From: Streptomyces resistomycificus
GTDB taxonomy: Bacteria > Actinomycetota > Actinomycetes > Streptomycetales > Streptomycetaceae
Length of the DNA: 64,000 nt
Assembly: GCF_001514265.1 (NCBI RefSeq)
Contig: NZ_KQ948996.1
Location: 62,001-126,000 of the forward strand
Reading direction: 5' to 3'
In this document: in pieces, positions 41,924-50,830 of the stretch
How the letters are laid out: the number at the start of each line of letters is the position of its first letter
Numbering within the stretch: the first letter of the stretch is position 1
Made by a program: the position numbers and the translations under genes
The notes under the pieces: model-generated
What the model saw: the letters and a program-made list of their open reading frames with translations, nothing else
Told to the model about the DNA's origin: nothing
Database searches by the model: none

Positions 41924-42304
41924 TCACTTGGATTCGATCCGCCCCATGGGGGCGACGCTCGCCGACAAAGCCTTCTGGTCTGCCGTCCAGTTGGTGTCCT
42001 CGATGCCGAGTGCGTGGCGAAGGTAGGCCCAGGTGACCCGTTGGACCAGGGCCACGCGCTCGGGGTTCTCGTCCGTCGTGTGAGCAGCCCAGAAGTCAGC
42101 CAGAGGACCGTAGCCGTTCAACGACGACCCGAAGCCGTGCGAGAAGACGATGATCGGCAGTTCGCTCCCGGTTGTCGGCGCGGAAATTCTCACCCGCAGG
42201 CCCTCACTGCGGCCCGGTGCTTCCAGCACTACCGGCTTCACCGAGACGATGGGGGAGGGGGCGGTGATGGCCACGTCCGTGGCCGCTGCGTCTGATGCGG
42301 TCAT
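41924..42304 (-). pseudogene. Alpha/beta hydrolase with internal in-frame deletion
   Basis: A 126-residue remnant of a Streptomyces alpha/beta hydrolase of the chlorophyllase/PAF-acetylhydrolase-like type, normally over 300 residues. The N-terminal part is intact up to LPIIVFSHGFGSSLNGYGPL and ADFWAAH (oxyanion HGFG). It then jumps in frame to a family C-terminal part with ALVQRVTWAYLRHALGIED. The nucleophile elbow (G-H-S-x-G), the acid and the His are all missing. Upstream in the divergent direction lies a stub of a MerR regulator, matching the usual hydrolase/MerR divergent pair. The product cannot be catalytic. Confidence 0.75.
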
Positions 42305-42438
42305 GGGCAGATCTTTCTTCGCATTTCCGATGGGGAAGCTGTCGAACGAGCTGGTCACGGTCGCGTCCTTCGCCTTCGTGGAGGGGGTGAGCCGTCGCGA
42401 GATACGCCAGAACGTGACGCCGACGTCAGAGGCGAGAA

Positions 42439-42600
42439 GTGGTGTCCGCCTCACAGCAGTTGTACGCCGCCGGGCTGCCGAGCAAGTCGATCGCGGATCT
42501 GCTGCCGTGTGTCGTGAACGGTGAGGCCACGCCAGAGCTGATCGACCGGCCTACGGCGGAACGGGATCGCATCGACAGCCGGCCTGCAGGGCTGGTGCGG
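42439..42600 (+). pseudogene. MerR-family regulator stub (C-terminal part only)
   Basis: The translation SASQQLYAAGLPSKSIADLL, then PCVVNGEATPELIDRPTAER DRIDSR in sequence, matches the dimerisation helix region of MerR regulators (AGLxxxxIxxLLPCV and a long coiled coil with ERxRID). The DNA-binding winged HTH is absent and the coiled coil loses similarity after GLVRV. It is divergent from the deleted hydrolase, its probable former target. Both genes of the pair have decayed. Confidence 0.65.
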
Positions 42601-42681
42601 GTCTGTATCGAGGCTCGCAGTGGACCTGCACGTAGTGGTCGTGATCGCCGTCGCTGTCGGCAATCACGAACTGTCGGGCGA

Positions 42682-44106
42682 TCAAGACGTTCCGAAGGCA
42701 ATGGCCAGTTTGTCTGGCTTGACGGTGATGGCTGTCTCCGCACGGGGCGGGCGGGAGACGAGGCGGAGACGGGGCCAGGCCTCCAGCAGGGTTGCGAGGA
42801 TGATGTGCATTTCGACCCAGGCGAAGTTCTCCCCGATGCACTTGCGGCGGCCGTCGCCGAAGGCGAAGAAGGAATCGCGGGTCGAGGGTGCGCGACCGGA
42901 GGCCCAGCGGTCGGGGTCGAAGGTGGCCGGTTCGGGGAAGTGGGCGGGGTCGTTCTGGTGGAGGTAGGGGCTCCACACAATGTCGGCGCCCCGGGGGATA
43001 CGGTGTCCGCCGAGGTCGATGTCCCGGGTGGTCTTTCGGGTCACCATCCAGGCTGGCCCGTATTTGCGGACGGCTTCCTGGAGGACCTGCCGGGCGTAGG
43101 GGAACTGGTCGAGGTCTTCCTGACACAAGGGCCGGCCGTCGCAGACGGCAGCGAGTTCGGCACGCAGACGCTGTTCGATATCGGGGTGTCGGGTGAGCTC
43201 GTACAAGGTCCAGGCGAGGGCGGTGGCGGTGGTCTCGATCGCCGCGTTCATCAAGGTGATGGCTTCGTCCTGGAGCTGTTGGCGGGTGAACTGGTCCTCG
43301 GCCGCCATCAGGGTTTCGAACAGCCCGGCCTGTTCATGCTCCGCGGCGGCCTGGTGGGGGCATCCCGCTGCTTCGGCCGGGTGGTGGACGTTGGCGGGGG
43401 GTGCGCTCGCCGACCGGCTGGAGCGGTGGTCGATGGCCTGGTCGATGACGGCGCGCAGACGGGCGATCCGGCGGTTGTGGGCTCGGTTCGCGGGCAGCGG
43501 GAGCCGGGTCACCCACGATGGCAGGACTGCCTGCCGGATCGCCTCCTTCATGAGCGGGGGCATGAGGGTGGTGAACTCCCCTTGCAGGTTCGCTGGGAAA
43601 TCCGTGCCGAAGAGAGCGACGAGGAAGGCGGCGAGGGTGACGTCGTTCATGTTCGAGAACACGTCGAGGGGTTGATCCTCCTCCCATGCGCCGACCATGG
43701 ACCTGGCCTGGTCGATCATGGCGGTGCGGCGCGTGGCGATATGGGCCTTGTTGAACATGGGCTGCATCAGGCGGCGGTTGCGCAAATGGGTGTCGCCGTC
43801 GGAGACCGTGGCCAGACCGTCACCGAAGACGCCCCGCAGGACGTCGAAGATCTTTCCGCCCTTGGCGAAGTGCGCTGCCTCGGTGACCAGTACGGTGCGG
43901 GTGAGCACAGGGTCGGTGACCACGTACGCGGGGGTCGGCCCCAGACGTATGCGGACGACGCTGCCGTGGTCGCGCAGTGAGGTGATGAACGGCAGCGGGG
44001 TTCGGATCAGATGATGGGCATGCCCGATCAGCGGGAGCCCTCCAGGCGCGGTCGGGACAGGGGCAAGTGTGGTGGGTGAGGCTGTCACGGCCTTGACGCT
44101 CCTCAT
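42682..44106 (-). CDS. Cytochrome P450
   Basis: A 474-residue soluble P450. The heme loop is FFAFGDGRRKCIGENFA with axial Cys423. The K-helix ExxR is Glu344-A-V-Arg347 in VLQEAVRKYGPAW. The I-helix reads MNAAIETTATALAW, with Ala in place of the usual Gly of the (A/G)Gx(D/E)TT motif. The proline-rich start (APVPTAPGGLPLIGHAHHLI) is typical. Residues about 229-262 are a low-complexity Ser/Ala/His/Pro insertion in a loop where relatives are shorter. It would need an external ferredoxin and reductase, which are not encoded here. The start is ATG 44106; GTG 44088 is an alternative. Terpenoid-type CYP183 relatives come to mind, but substrate is unknown. Confidence 0.9.
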   Translation of the reverse strand: MRSVKAVTASPTTLAPVPTAPGGLPLIGHAHHLIRTPLPFITSLRDHGSVVRIRLGPTPAYVVTDPVLTRTVLVTEAAHFAKGGKIFDVLRGVFGDGLATVSDGDTHLRNRRLMQPMFNKAHIATRRTAMIDQARSMVGAWEEDQPLDVFSNMNDVTLAAFLVALFGTDFPANLQGEFTTLMPPLMKEAIRQAVLPSWVTRLPLPANRAHNRRIARLRAVIDQAIDHRSSRSASAPPANVHHPAEAAGCPHQAAAEHEQAGLFETLMAAEDQFTRQQLQDEAITLMNAAIETTATALAWTLYELTRHPDIEQRLRAELAAVCDGRPLCQEDLDQFPYARQVLQEAVRKYGPAWMVTRKTTRDIDLGGHRIPRGADIVWSPYLHQNDPAHFPEPATFDPDRWASGRAPSTRDSFFAFGDGRRKCIGENFAWVEMHIILATLLEAWPRLRLVSRPPRAETAITVKPDKLAIAFGTS

Positions 44107-44285
44107 GTCAGGGTTGATACGGCCGAGTTATCTGCCCAACATCGCCCGGCAGAATGCCGCCTTCAGTCTCGCGTGAGCTACCCGTGAGGCGGCGCGGCGC
44201 ACTGCTCGGCGCACGACTGCCGCTCGCCGGCTCTCGGCCGGCACACGGTCCGCCGCCACGGTAGTAGGCGTCACCTCTCCGGGGC

Positions 44286-45128
44286 CTATGAGTGTTCGCC
44301 GAGTTGGAGGACACCTGCCAGGGCGAAGCACAGGGCGCCGGCGAGAGTGCCCCAGTTGGCGATGTCGGCGTTGACCAGGCTGCCGGACGAGGGGCGGGTG
44401 TAGGCGGCGAGCGCCGAGACCATGAACAAGAGGGACCCGAGCTGGTTGACGGCGACGATCCACCAGCCGAGGTCGTGCGGCCGGACGCAGAGCCGGCCGT
44501 GGCAGATCTCGACGAAGGCCAGGTGGCCGGAGAGCAGGAAGAGGGCGCAGCCGACCACGTCGGGCGCCCAGATCAGCCGGTTGACCTGCTGGACGTTCAG
44601 GCCCCGCAGGAAGGAGTCCAGCAGGTCGACGGTGAAGACGAGCGTGCCCGCGAAGAGGACGAACGTGCTCAGCCAGTCCACCCGCGTCGGCTCGTAGCTC
44701 CACCATCGCCAGCGGCGAGTGACCAACCGTCCTTCGCCGCCGGCGACGTGGCGGGGTGCGTTGACCACCTGGAGCAGCGAAACGTACCCCCCGACGGTGA
44801 AGAAGAGGCCACCCGCGAAGTAGATCGAGGCACCCTCGGCGGCGTCGGCGGAGCCGAACTGGGCGGCAGCCGCGCCGGCCGCGAACAGGGCCCCGCCGAT
44901 GACGAAGGCGGTCGCGGCGATGACGTTGAGCCGTCTCAGCCGCGCGAGGGAAACGGCGTCCGCACGGATGTGACGAGTGCTCGCGGCACTGAGGGGACGG
45001 ACGGCGAGCACACCACGCCGCCGCGCGAGCCGGGACTCCCACACGGCGGTGCCACCTTCGGGAAGGTTCCAGGTGAGCCGGGTGGTGAACGGTCCCGCGC
45101 CCTCGGCGCGCTGCTCGGGTTGTCCCAC
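44286..45128 (-). CDS. Integral membrane protein of unknown function (YrhK-like)
   Basis: A 280-residue protein with a 65-residue charged N-terminus and about six helices, including LNVIAATAFVIGGALFAAGA, IYFAGGLFFTVGGYVSLLQV, LSTFVLFAGTLVFTVDLL, VVGCALFLLSGHLAFVEI and NWGTLAGALCFALAGVLQLG. The repeated F-x-x-G-G/S-L-F pattern in helices resembles YrhK-like domains. There is a polar loop WNLPEGGTAVWESRLARRRG near the start. Start codon GTG 45128. It is divergent from the glutamate decarboxylase gene. A link to acid stress is possible by neighbourhood only. Confidence 0.7.
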   Translation of the reverse strand: MGQPEQRAEGAGPFTTRLTWNLPEGGTAVWESRLARRRGVLAVRPLSAASTRHIRADAVSLARLRRLNVIAATAFVIGGALFAAGAAAAQFGSADAAEGASIYFAGGLFFTVGGYVSLLQVVNAPRHVAGGEGRLVTRRWRWWSYEPTRVDWLSTFVLFAGTLVFTVDLLDSFLRGLNVQQVNRLIWAPDVVGCALFLLSGHLAFVEICHGRLCVRPHDLGWWIVAVNQLGSLLFMVSALAAYTRPSSGSLVNADIANWGTLAGALCFALAGVLQLGEHS

Positions 45129-45273
45129 GGCCCGAGCCTAGGATGACCGCTTCACCGACGCATTCTCGCTTCCACGGTGTGATCACCTGCGGCAAAGCTC
45201 CCGGCGTCACCGGCCCGGCCTCTCGGGTGTGTCCCTGGCCCGCGTCAGGTCCCGGCGCTGGTTGAATCGCCGC

Positions 45274-46638
45274 ATGACCAAGCGTGACGATGCGGCTCTT
45301 TTCGGTAATCGGTTCCTGACCGTGCCCGCTCCCTCGCAGACCTTCCCCGAGGAAGGCATGGCCGCGACGGACGCGATGAGGCTCGTGGACGTGGATCTCG
45401 CCATGGAGGGCGACCCGCAGCGCAACCTCGCCACCTTCGTCACCACCTGGATGGAGCCGGAGGCGCAACGGCTGATCACCGAGAACCTCCACCGCAATTT
45501 CATCGACCATGCGGAGTACCCGATTTCCGCCGAGATCGAGCAGCGTTGCGTGCGCATGCTCGCCGACCTCTTCCACGCGCCGGGCAAGACGACCGGATGT
45601 CGGACCCAGGGCTCATCCGAGGCGATCATGCTCGGCGCGCTGTCGCTGAAGTGGAAGTGGCGCGAGCGCCGCCAGGCAGCCGCCCTGTCGATCGACCGGC
45701 CCAACCTGGTTTTCGGCGGAGACGTCCACGTCGTGTGGGAGAAGTTCTGCCGCTACTTCGACGTCGAGCCGCGGATCGTGCCGCTTGCCGAGGGCAAGTA
45801 CACGATCGGCCCCGAGGACGTGGAGCCTCACCTCGACGAGAACACGATCGGCGTCGTCGCCGTCCTCGGCACCACGTTCACCGGGCACAAGGACGATGTC
45901 GTCGGGATCGACGAGCTCCTGCGGGACGTTCGCAGAAGGCGGGACCTCGACATCCCGATCCACGTCGACGCCGCCAGCGGCGGCTTCGTGTGGCCGTTCC
46001 TCTACCCGGACTCGGAATGGGACTTCCGGCTTGAGCAGGTCCGTTCGATCAACGTCTCGGGACACAAGTACGGCTTGGTCTACCCCGGCATCGGATGGCT
46101 GGTCTTCCGCGAGGAGTCAGACCTGGCGGAAGACCTGGTGTTCTACGAGAACTACCTGGGCAAGACGGACGCGACGTTCACGCTGAACTTCTCCACCGGT
46201 GCGTCGATGGTGTTCGCCCAGTACTACAACTTCGTCAGGCTCGGTCGCCAGGGCTACACCTACGTCATGAAGATGATGCAGGAGAACGCCCGCGCGTTGG
46301 CGGGCAAACTGCGGGACAGCGGCCGCTTCGAAGTGATCGGGAGCGACCTCGAGCAGCTTCCGCTGGTCGCTTTCCGTCTCGCCGGCGAGCACGCTTACGA
46401 CGAGTCGGACATCGCCTGGCAGCTCGCGGCCGAGCGGGGCTGGATGGTGCCCGCGTACACGCTCCCGCCCAACGCGGAGCGGGTGAAGATCCTGCGCGCC
46501 CTGGTCAAGGAGACTCTGAGCCGCGAGCAGATCGATCGCCTGAGCCAGGACATCGCCGACGCGTGCCGCACGTTGGACGACAAGGGCGCGGCGCACGGGA
46601 TCGAGCGCAATCAGATCAAGCGTGGCACCGGCTACTGA
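45274..46638 (+). CDS. gadB: Glutamate decarboxylase
   Basis: A 454-residue PLP enzyme converting glutamate to GABA and CO2 with proton uptake, in the cytosol. Family features: NFIDHAEYPISAEIEQRCVR, TTGCRTQGSSEAIMLGALSL, IPIHVDAASGGFVWPF with the PLP-pairing Asp, and VSGHKYGLVYPGIGW with the Schiff-base Lys265. The C-terminal tail (GAAHGIERNQIKRGTGY) is of normal length and includes a His like that of the pH-gating tail of E. coli GadB. ATG 45274 matches the family start. No GABA antiporter gene lies beside it; the convergent neighbour is a GAP-family membrane protein. Confidence 0.93.
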   Translation: MTKRDDAALFGNRFLTVPAPSQTFPEEGMAATDAMRLVDVDLAMEGDPQRNLATFVTTWMEPEAQRLITENLHRNFIDHAEYPISAEIEQRCVRMLADLFHAPGKTTGCRTQGSSEAIMLGALSLKWKWRERRQAAALSIDRPNLVFGGDVHVVWEKFCRYFDVEPRIVPLAEGKYTIGPEDVEPHLDENTIGVVAVLGTTFTGHKDDVVGIDELLRDVRRRRDLDIPIHVDAASGGFVWPFLYPDSEWDFRLEQVRSINVSGHKYGLVYPGIGWLVFREESDLAEDLVFYENYLGKTDATFTLNFSTGASMVFAQYYNFVRLGRQGYTYVMKMMQENARALAGKLRDSGRFEVIGSDLEQLPLVAFRLAGEHAYDESDIAWQLAAERGWMVPAYTLPPNAERVKILRALVKETLSREQIDRLSQDIADACRTLDDKGAAHGIERNQIKRGTGY

Positions 46639-46711
46639 CGCACTGCGACGGAACAGCGGCTTCGGGCCCGCCGGGTACCGGCCAGTGCGGCGCGTGTAAC
46701 GGGGCGCCGGG

Positions 46712-47356
46712 TCAGGCGACCAGCTCGGCGATGCTCCGGGCCGTCAGCCACAGGCCGAAGAGGAGGGAGAGCGTGACGACCAGCTGCTCCTGGTGCCCCT
46801 CCAGCCAGCTCCGCAGGGCGTTCAGCCGGGCGTGGGCGGACGTGGGCGCCCAGACCACGTACATCTCCATGACGATGAGGGTGAGTGTGGCCAGCAGACA
46901 GTAGCCGGTCAGTGCGAGCCAGTCGCCGAGGGTGGAGAGGTTGGCATCCACGGCGGTCGCCGCGCCGGCGCCGACCAGCGCCCAGGGCTGAAGCAGCCAT
47001 GCCAGACCGGCTGCCGCGGCCGGGGAGGCGTCGTCGATCCGGGCGGTCCAGCGTGGCGGGCCGTGCGGGCGGGGTGGCCGGCGGTACCGGTGTGCGCTGT
47101 AGAGCACCAGTGCCAGGCCGATGACGAGTTTCGCGTCGATAGCGGCGGTTGAGGGCGCGGTGTGACGGGCCGGCGGCTGGCCGCCGGTCAGCAGAATCAC
47201 GCAGGCGATCACCACGATCAGGTTGGCCAGCCACGACAGGAGGAAGGCCAGGCCCTGGCGAACGCCGTGCCGCGAGGAAAGCAGCAGGATGAAGGCGCTG
47301 TTGTGCAAAGGCCCCAGGGTGACGGCCGTACCGATCACAACCAGGTCGAGAACCAT
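46712..47356 (-). CDS. GAP-family (LysE-like) membrane protein
   Basis: A 214-residue membrane protein with six helices: MVLDLVVIGTAVTLGPLHNS, GLAFLLSWLANLIVVIACVI, a third near AKLVIGLALVLYSA, then AWLLQPWALVGAGAATAV, LTGYCLLATLTLIVMEMYVV and VVTLSLLFGLWLTARSI. This is the GAP/Sap (sulfolipid-1-addressing) relative of LysE-type exporters common in mycobacteria and streptomycetes. ATG 47356 has AGGAGG about 10 nt upstream. In mycobacteria, relatives take part in glycopeptidolipid or sulfolipid transport; here the cargo is unknown. It converges with gadB. Confidence 0.82.
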   Translation of the reverse strand: MVLDLVVIGTAVTLGPLHNSAFILLLSSRHGVRQGLAFLLSWLANLIVVIACVILLTGGQPPARHTAPSTAAIDAKLVIGLALVLYSAHRYRRPPRPHGPPRWTARIDDASPAAAAGLAWLLQPWALVGAGAATAVDANLSTLGDWLALTGYCLLATLTLIVMEMYVVWAPTSAHARLNALRSWLEGHQEQLVVTLSLLFGLWLTARSIAELVA

Positions 47357-48092
47357 AGGATCAGTTCCTCCTGGGTGTGAGGGCCGTCTGCCACCGGTGG
47401 ACGGGCGGACGGGTCGGCGGAGTGAGCCGATGCTGCCGGACGCCCGGTCGGCAGTTCCGCGGTCCCAGGCATCGGCATCTCCCTCGCAGGCGGTACGCGC
47501 AGGCTGTCGGCACGACACGCGCGGCCAGTGCCACTCTCGCCCGCGCGGATTGCCGCGACTACCGGGTGTACGCCGTCAGGGGGAAGAAGAGACCCGGCGT
47601 CATGCGGTCGGTCGCTTGCTCCTGCTTCCTGGCGGGAGGGCGGCGCGCAGGTCTGAGGTAGGGGCGTCACCGCGCAGCGGGTGGTCGGCCTCGGGTAGAC
47701 GCGCCGGGTGTGAGGATCGGTGCACCGGTGTCCCGCAGACAGCTCGTCGACCGAGCCCGCCGTTGTCTCGTCCGGATCGCTAGCCGCGGTGATCCGAGCC
47801 AGGCCATCGACGTCACCGGCGTGCCCACCGCAGACAAGGCGCGGCCGCGGTCGTACGGCGGCGGCAACCGGCGGTGGCTGACGATCCGGAAGGCGTCCGG
47901 CCGTCGGCGCGGAGCTGGAGGGGCGGCGCCACTTCGCCGGCCGGCCGAGCGGCAAGTGCCCGAGCACCGACGGCAGTACGGCGAACGGCGTGCGGCTGGT
48001 CCGACGCGCATGCGACGACTCGGCTGACCGGGGCTTCGGTCCGAGCGCGCAGTCCCGAGCTCGTCCACGTCCCGGTTGGCCGGAGCCTTCGG
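47357..48092. other. 736-bp gap, no gene recognised
   Basis: Both strands carry open frames, but they are arginine- and proline-rich composition artefacts without motifs. No tRNA, repeat family or transposase fragment was recognised. The 3' end of the siderophore reductase gene marks the right boundary. Confidence 0.5.
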
Positions 48093-48911
48093 TCAGGCCG
48101 CCTGGTGGACCTCGTGCTTCCAGAAGCCGGAGAAGAAGATGCGGTTCTTGGGCAGGCCCGCGTGGTGCAGATGCCTGCGTCCCTCGGTGGCCAGGGTCGA
48201 CTCGCCGACCACGAAGGCGTAACCGGCCGCGTCGACGGAGGTGTGCCGGAGAAGTTCGCCGAGCGCACCCGTGCCGGGCACGGACGAGCTGTCGTCGCGG
48301 ACGACCCAGGTGACACGCACGCCGGCCGGAGCGTCGAGGGCGCGCCGGTCGGCGGCGGTGGGCACTTCCTGGATGAGCCGGCCCACGGTGTCGCGCGGCA
48401 GGGAGCGCAGGATGTTCGTGGCGGCGGGCAGCCCGGTCTCGTCGGCCACGACCAGGACCTCCGAGGCGTCGGGCGGGCAGTCGAACAAGAGCCCCTGGTC
48501 CAGCATGGCGAGCGCGTCGCCGGGGCGGGCGTGGCAGGCCCAGACGGCTGCTTGGCCCTCGAGCTCGCCCGTGGGGCCGCGGTGCACGATGAAGTCGATG
48601 TCCAGTTCCGCCGCCGCGGGACGGAAGTCCGCCACGGTGTAGTTCGCGCAGTGCGGCCGCTCCCGCTCCGGGATGGCCAGGTAGGGCTGCCACCACCGCG
48701 AGCCGGTGAACTCGGGCAGCCGCAGGCACTGTTGGTGGGGAAGTTGCAGGAAGAGGCGGAACCAGTGGTCGTAGCCCTGCCAGGGGAACTCGGAGAGATC
48801 CGTGCCCGTGACGGTCACGCGGTGGACGGAGGGGGAGAGGCGCTCGCTGCGCACGACCTCGGCGCGGAACATCCGGGGGTGCTGCGGCATCAGCCTGTGG
48901 ATCTTCGCCAT
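48093..48911 (-). CDS. Siderophore-interacting protein (ViuB-like ferric reductase)
   Basis: A 272-residue cytosolic FAD-dependent reductase of the ViuB/YqjH type, which releases iron from ferric siderophores. The FAD-binding part has LSPSVHRVTVTG, and the motif RPHCANYTVADFRPAAAELD with the R-x-Y-(T/S) signature. It is followed by DIDFIVHRGPTGELEGQAAVWA in two strands and PGDALAMLDQG. The C-terminal SIP domain has VLVVADETGLPAA and GYAFVVGESTLATEGRRHL. ATG 48911 is 6 bp from an iron box, so the gene is expected to be repressed by an IdeR/DmdR1-type regulator when iron is plentiful. It diverges from the uptake operon. Confidence 0.92.
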   Translation of the reverse strand: MAKIHRLMPQHPRMFRAEVVRSERLSPSVHRVTVTGTDLSEFPWQGYDHWFRLFLQLPHQQCLRLPEFTGSRWWQPYLAIPERERPHCANYTVADFRPAAAELDIDFIVHRGPTGELEGQAAVWACHARPGDALAMLDQGLLFDCPPDASEVLVVADETGLPAATNILRSLPRDTVGRLIQEVPTAADRRALDAPAGVRVTWVVRDDSSSVPGTGALGELLRHTSVDAAGYAFVVGESTLATEGRRHLHHAGLPKNRIFFSGFWKHEVHQAA

Positions 48912-48916
48912 GAAGG

Positions 48917-48935
48917 AAGGTTAGCCTAAGTTTAG
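48917..48935. promoter_or_regulatory. Iron box 1 (IdeR/DmdR1-type)
   Basis: AAGGTTAGCCTAAGTTTAG is close to the TTAGGTTAGCCTAACCTAA consensus and lies just upstream of the ViuB-like gene. Confidence 0.85.
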
Positions 48936-48961
48936 TACGCCCCTCCATGGGGTTACGTCGA

Positions 48962-48980
48962 TAAGGTTAGGCTAACCTTC
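48962..48980. promoter_or_regulatory. Iron box 2 (IdeR/DmdR1-type)
   Basis: TAAGGTTAGGCTAACCTTC contains a perfect AAGGTTAG-GCTAACCTT-like dyad. It ends 5 bp before the GTG start of the ABC ATPase gene. Confidence 0.9.
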
Positions 48981-48985
48981 CGGTC

Positions 48986-49858
48986 GTGAGTTCTGGTGAA
49001 GAGTCAACCGAGCCCTCCGGCCGGCCCGGTCACGAGCTGACCGCCCGCGGCGTGACGGTGGCGTACGACGGAACGGACGTCGTGCACGATGCCGCGATCA
49101 CGCTCCGGCCCGGACGCGTGACCGCCCTCGTCGGCCCGAACGGCAGCGGCAAGTCCACGCTGCTGCGCACCCTGGCGCGCCTGCAGCCCGCCCGCACCGC
49201 CACGCTCACCCTGGACGCGGGCGACGACGTCCCGACCGACGGTCTCGCGTTGACACCCCGTGAGTTCTCGCGCCGGGTGGCACTGCTGACCCAGGGGCGG
49301 CCCACACCGAGCGGCCTGACCGTGCGGGACATCGTGGAGTTCGGCCGCTATCCGTACCGGGGCCGCTGGGGCAGGGCGGACCCCGACGGAGCGGCGGCCG
49401 TCGAGCGCGCGCTGGCCATGACCGATGTCGAGGCCCTCGCCGACCGGGGCGCCGATCACCTCTCGGGCGGCCAGCTCCAGCGCGTGTGGCTCGCGAGCTG
49501 CCTCGCCCAGGACACCGGAATCCTCCTCCTCGACGAGCCCACGACCTACCTCGACCTGCGCTACCAGGTCGAACTGCTCGATCTCATACGGGACCTGGCG
49601 GACGACCACCACATCGCGGTCGGTGTCGTCCTGCACGACCTCGACCAGGCGGCCGCCGTGGCCGACCGCGTCGCCCTCCTACACGCGGGAGGGATCGTCG
49701 CCGACGGACCGCCCCAGGAGGTGCTGACCGCCGAACGTCTCACCACGACCTACGGCATCCGCATCGACGTCGACACCGACCCCCTCACGGGCCGCCTGCG
49801 CACCCGCGCGATCGGCCGCCACCACGCCCGCACGGAAAGGCTCAGTACCACCTCATGA
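48986..49858 (+). CDS. Iron-siderophore ABC transporter ATP-binding protein
   Basis: A 290-residue FepC/FhuC-type ATPase that powers ferric-siderophore import. Walker A is LVGPNGSGKSTLLRTLARL, the signature is HLSGGQLQRVWLAS, Walker B is ILLLDEPTTYLDLRYQ, and the switch His is in VVLHDLDQAAAVAD. The start is GTG 48986, only 5 bp after iron box 2, so the transcript is probably leaderless or nearly so. Its stop overlaps the binding-protein gene (ATGA), giving translational coupling in the order ATPase, lipoprotein, permease. Confidence 0.94.
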   Translation: MSSGEESTEPSGRPGHELTARGVTVAYDGTDVVHDAAITLRPGRVTALVGPNGSGKSTLLRTLARLQPARTATLTLDAGDDVPTDGLALTPREFSRRVALLTQGRPTPSGLTVRDIVEFGRYPYRGRWGRADPDGAAAVERALAMTDVEALADRGADHLSGGQLQRVWLASCLAQDTGILLLDEPTTYLDLRYQVELLDLIRDLADDHHIAVGVVLHDLDQAAAVADRVALLHAGGIVADGPPQEVLTAERLTTTYGIRIDVDTDPLTGRLRTRAIGRHHARTERLSTTS

Positions 49859-50826
49859 GACGCCCCTTCATCGCCCTCACCGCAGCGTCCGCCGCCCTCG
49901 CCCTGGCCGGCTGCGGCACGACCGAGCCCGCGGACAACGCGTCCGAGCCGAGCGCGCAGAGCATCACCCTGACCGACGCCAGTGGTGCGAAGGTGAAGCT
50001 CGACGGCCCCGCCAAGAAGGTCGTCGGCACCGAGTGGGACGTCGTCGAGCACCTCGTCTCGCTCGGCGTCGACCCCGTCGGCGTCGCCGACATCAAGGGC
50101 TACACGGCCTGGGACACCTCCGCCCCGCTGAAGAACTCGCCCAAGGACATCGGCACCCGCGGCGAGCCCAGCATGGACACCATCGCCTCGCTCTCCCCGG
50201 ACCTCATCGTCGCCAACAACGACCTGTCGGTCTCCGTCCTCAAGCAGCTGCGGAAGGTAGCACCGGTCCTGGAGATCCAGTCGGCGAAGGCATCCGACCA
50301 GATCGGGCAGATGGAGGAGAACCTCGACCTCATCGCCCAGGCCACCGGAACCACGGACAAGGCCGAGGAACTGAGGAAGGACTTCGACGCCAAGGTCGCC
50401 GAGGGCAAGAAGGCACTCGCCGACGCCGGGCTGGCCGGGCGCGAGATCGCGTTCGCCGACGGTTACGTCGCCTCCAACCAGGTCTCCATCCGCCCCTACA
50501 CCAGCGGTTCGCTGATCGGGGACGTCAACGAGGCGATAGGCCTGAAGAACGCCTGGAAGGTCAAGGGCGACGAGAAGTACGGCCTGGCCACCACCGACGT
50601 CGAGGGCCTGTCGGACCTGGGCGACGTGGAGTTCGCCTACATCGGCAACGACGTCGACGGCAGCGACCCCTTCGCGGACGACCTCGCGAAGAACGCGGTG
50701 TGGAAGGGACTGCCCTTCGTGAAGAAGGGCAACGTGCACCGACTGCCCGACGGCATCTGGATGTTCGGCGGCCAGCAGTCGATGGAGGCGTACATCGACG
50801 CCCTCGTCACCGCCCTGACGAAGTAG
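49855..50826 (+). CDS. Iron-siderophore substrate-binding lipoprotein
   Basis: A 323-residue FecB/FepB-type binding protein anchored to the outer face of the membrane. The lipobox is LALAGC (Cys19 as lipidation site) after an RRPFIALTAASAA signal. The mature part shows PAKKVVGTEWDVVEHLVSLGVD, PSMDTIASLSPDLIVANNDL and a C-terminal GIWMFGGQQSMEAYIDALV, the class III (TroA-like) fold. ATG 49855 overlaps the ATPase stop. Together with the next gene it forms a complete importer. The cognate siderophore cannot be told from sequence. Confidence 0.93.
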   Translation: MRRPFIALTAASAALALAGCGTTEPADNASEPSAQSITLTDASGAKVKLDGPAKKVVGTEWDVVEHLVSLGVDPVGVADIKGYTAWDTSAPLKNSPKDIGTRGEPSMDTIASLSPDLIVANNDLSVSVLKQLRKVAPVLEIQSAKASDQIGQMEENLDLIAQATGTTDKAEELRKDFDAKVAEGKKALADAGLAGREIAFADGYVASNQVSIRPYTSGSLIGDVNEAIGLKNAWKVKGDEKYGLATTDVEGLSDLGDVEFAYIGNDVDGSDPFADDLAKNAVWKGLPFVKKGNVHRLPDGIWMFGGQQSMEAYIDALVTALTK

Positions 50827-50830
50827 CGCC

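Noticed and set aside
42682..46638. P450 plus neighbours as a biosynthetic gene cluster
   Set aside because: No terpene synthase, PKS, NRPS or other core enzyme lies nearby. The P450 stands alone beside decayed genes.
47710..48027. A 105-codon plus-strand open frame
   Set aside because: Arg- and Gly-rich sequence without any motif, and an equally long antisense frame exists. I treat it as non-coding.
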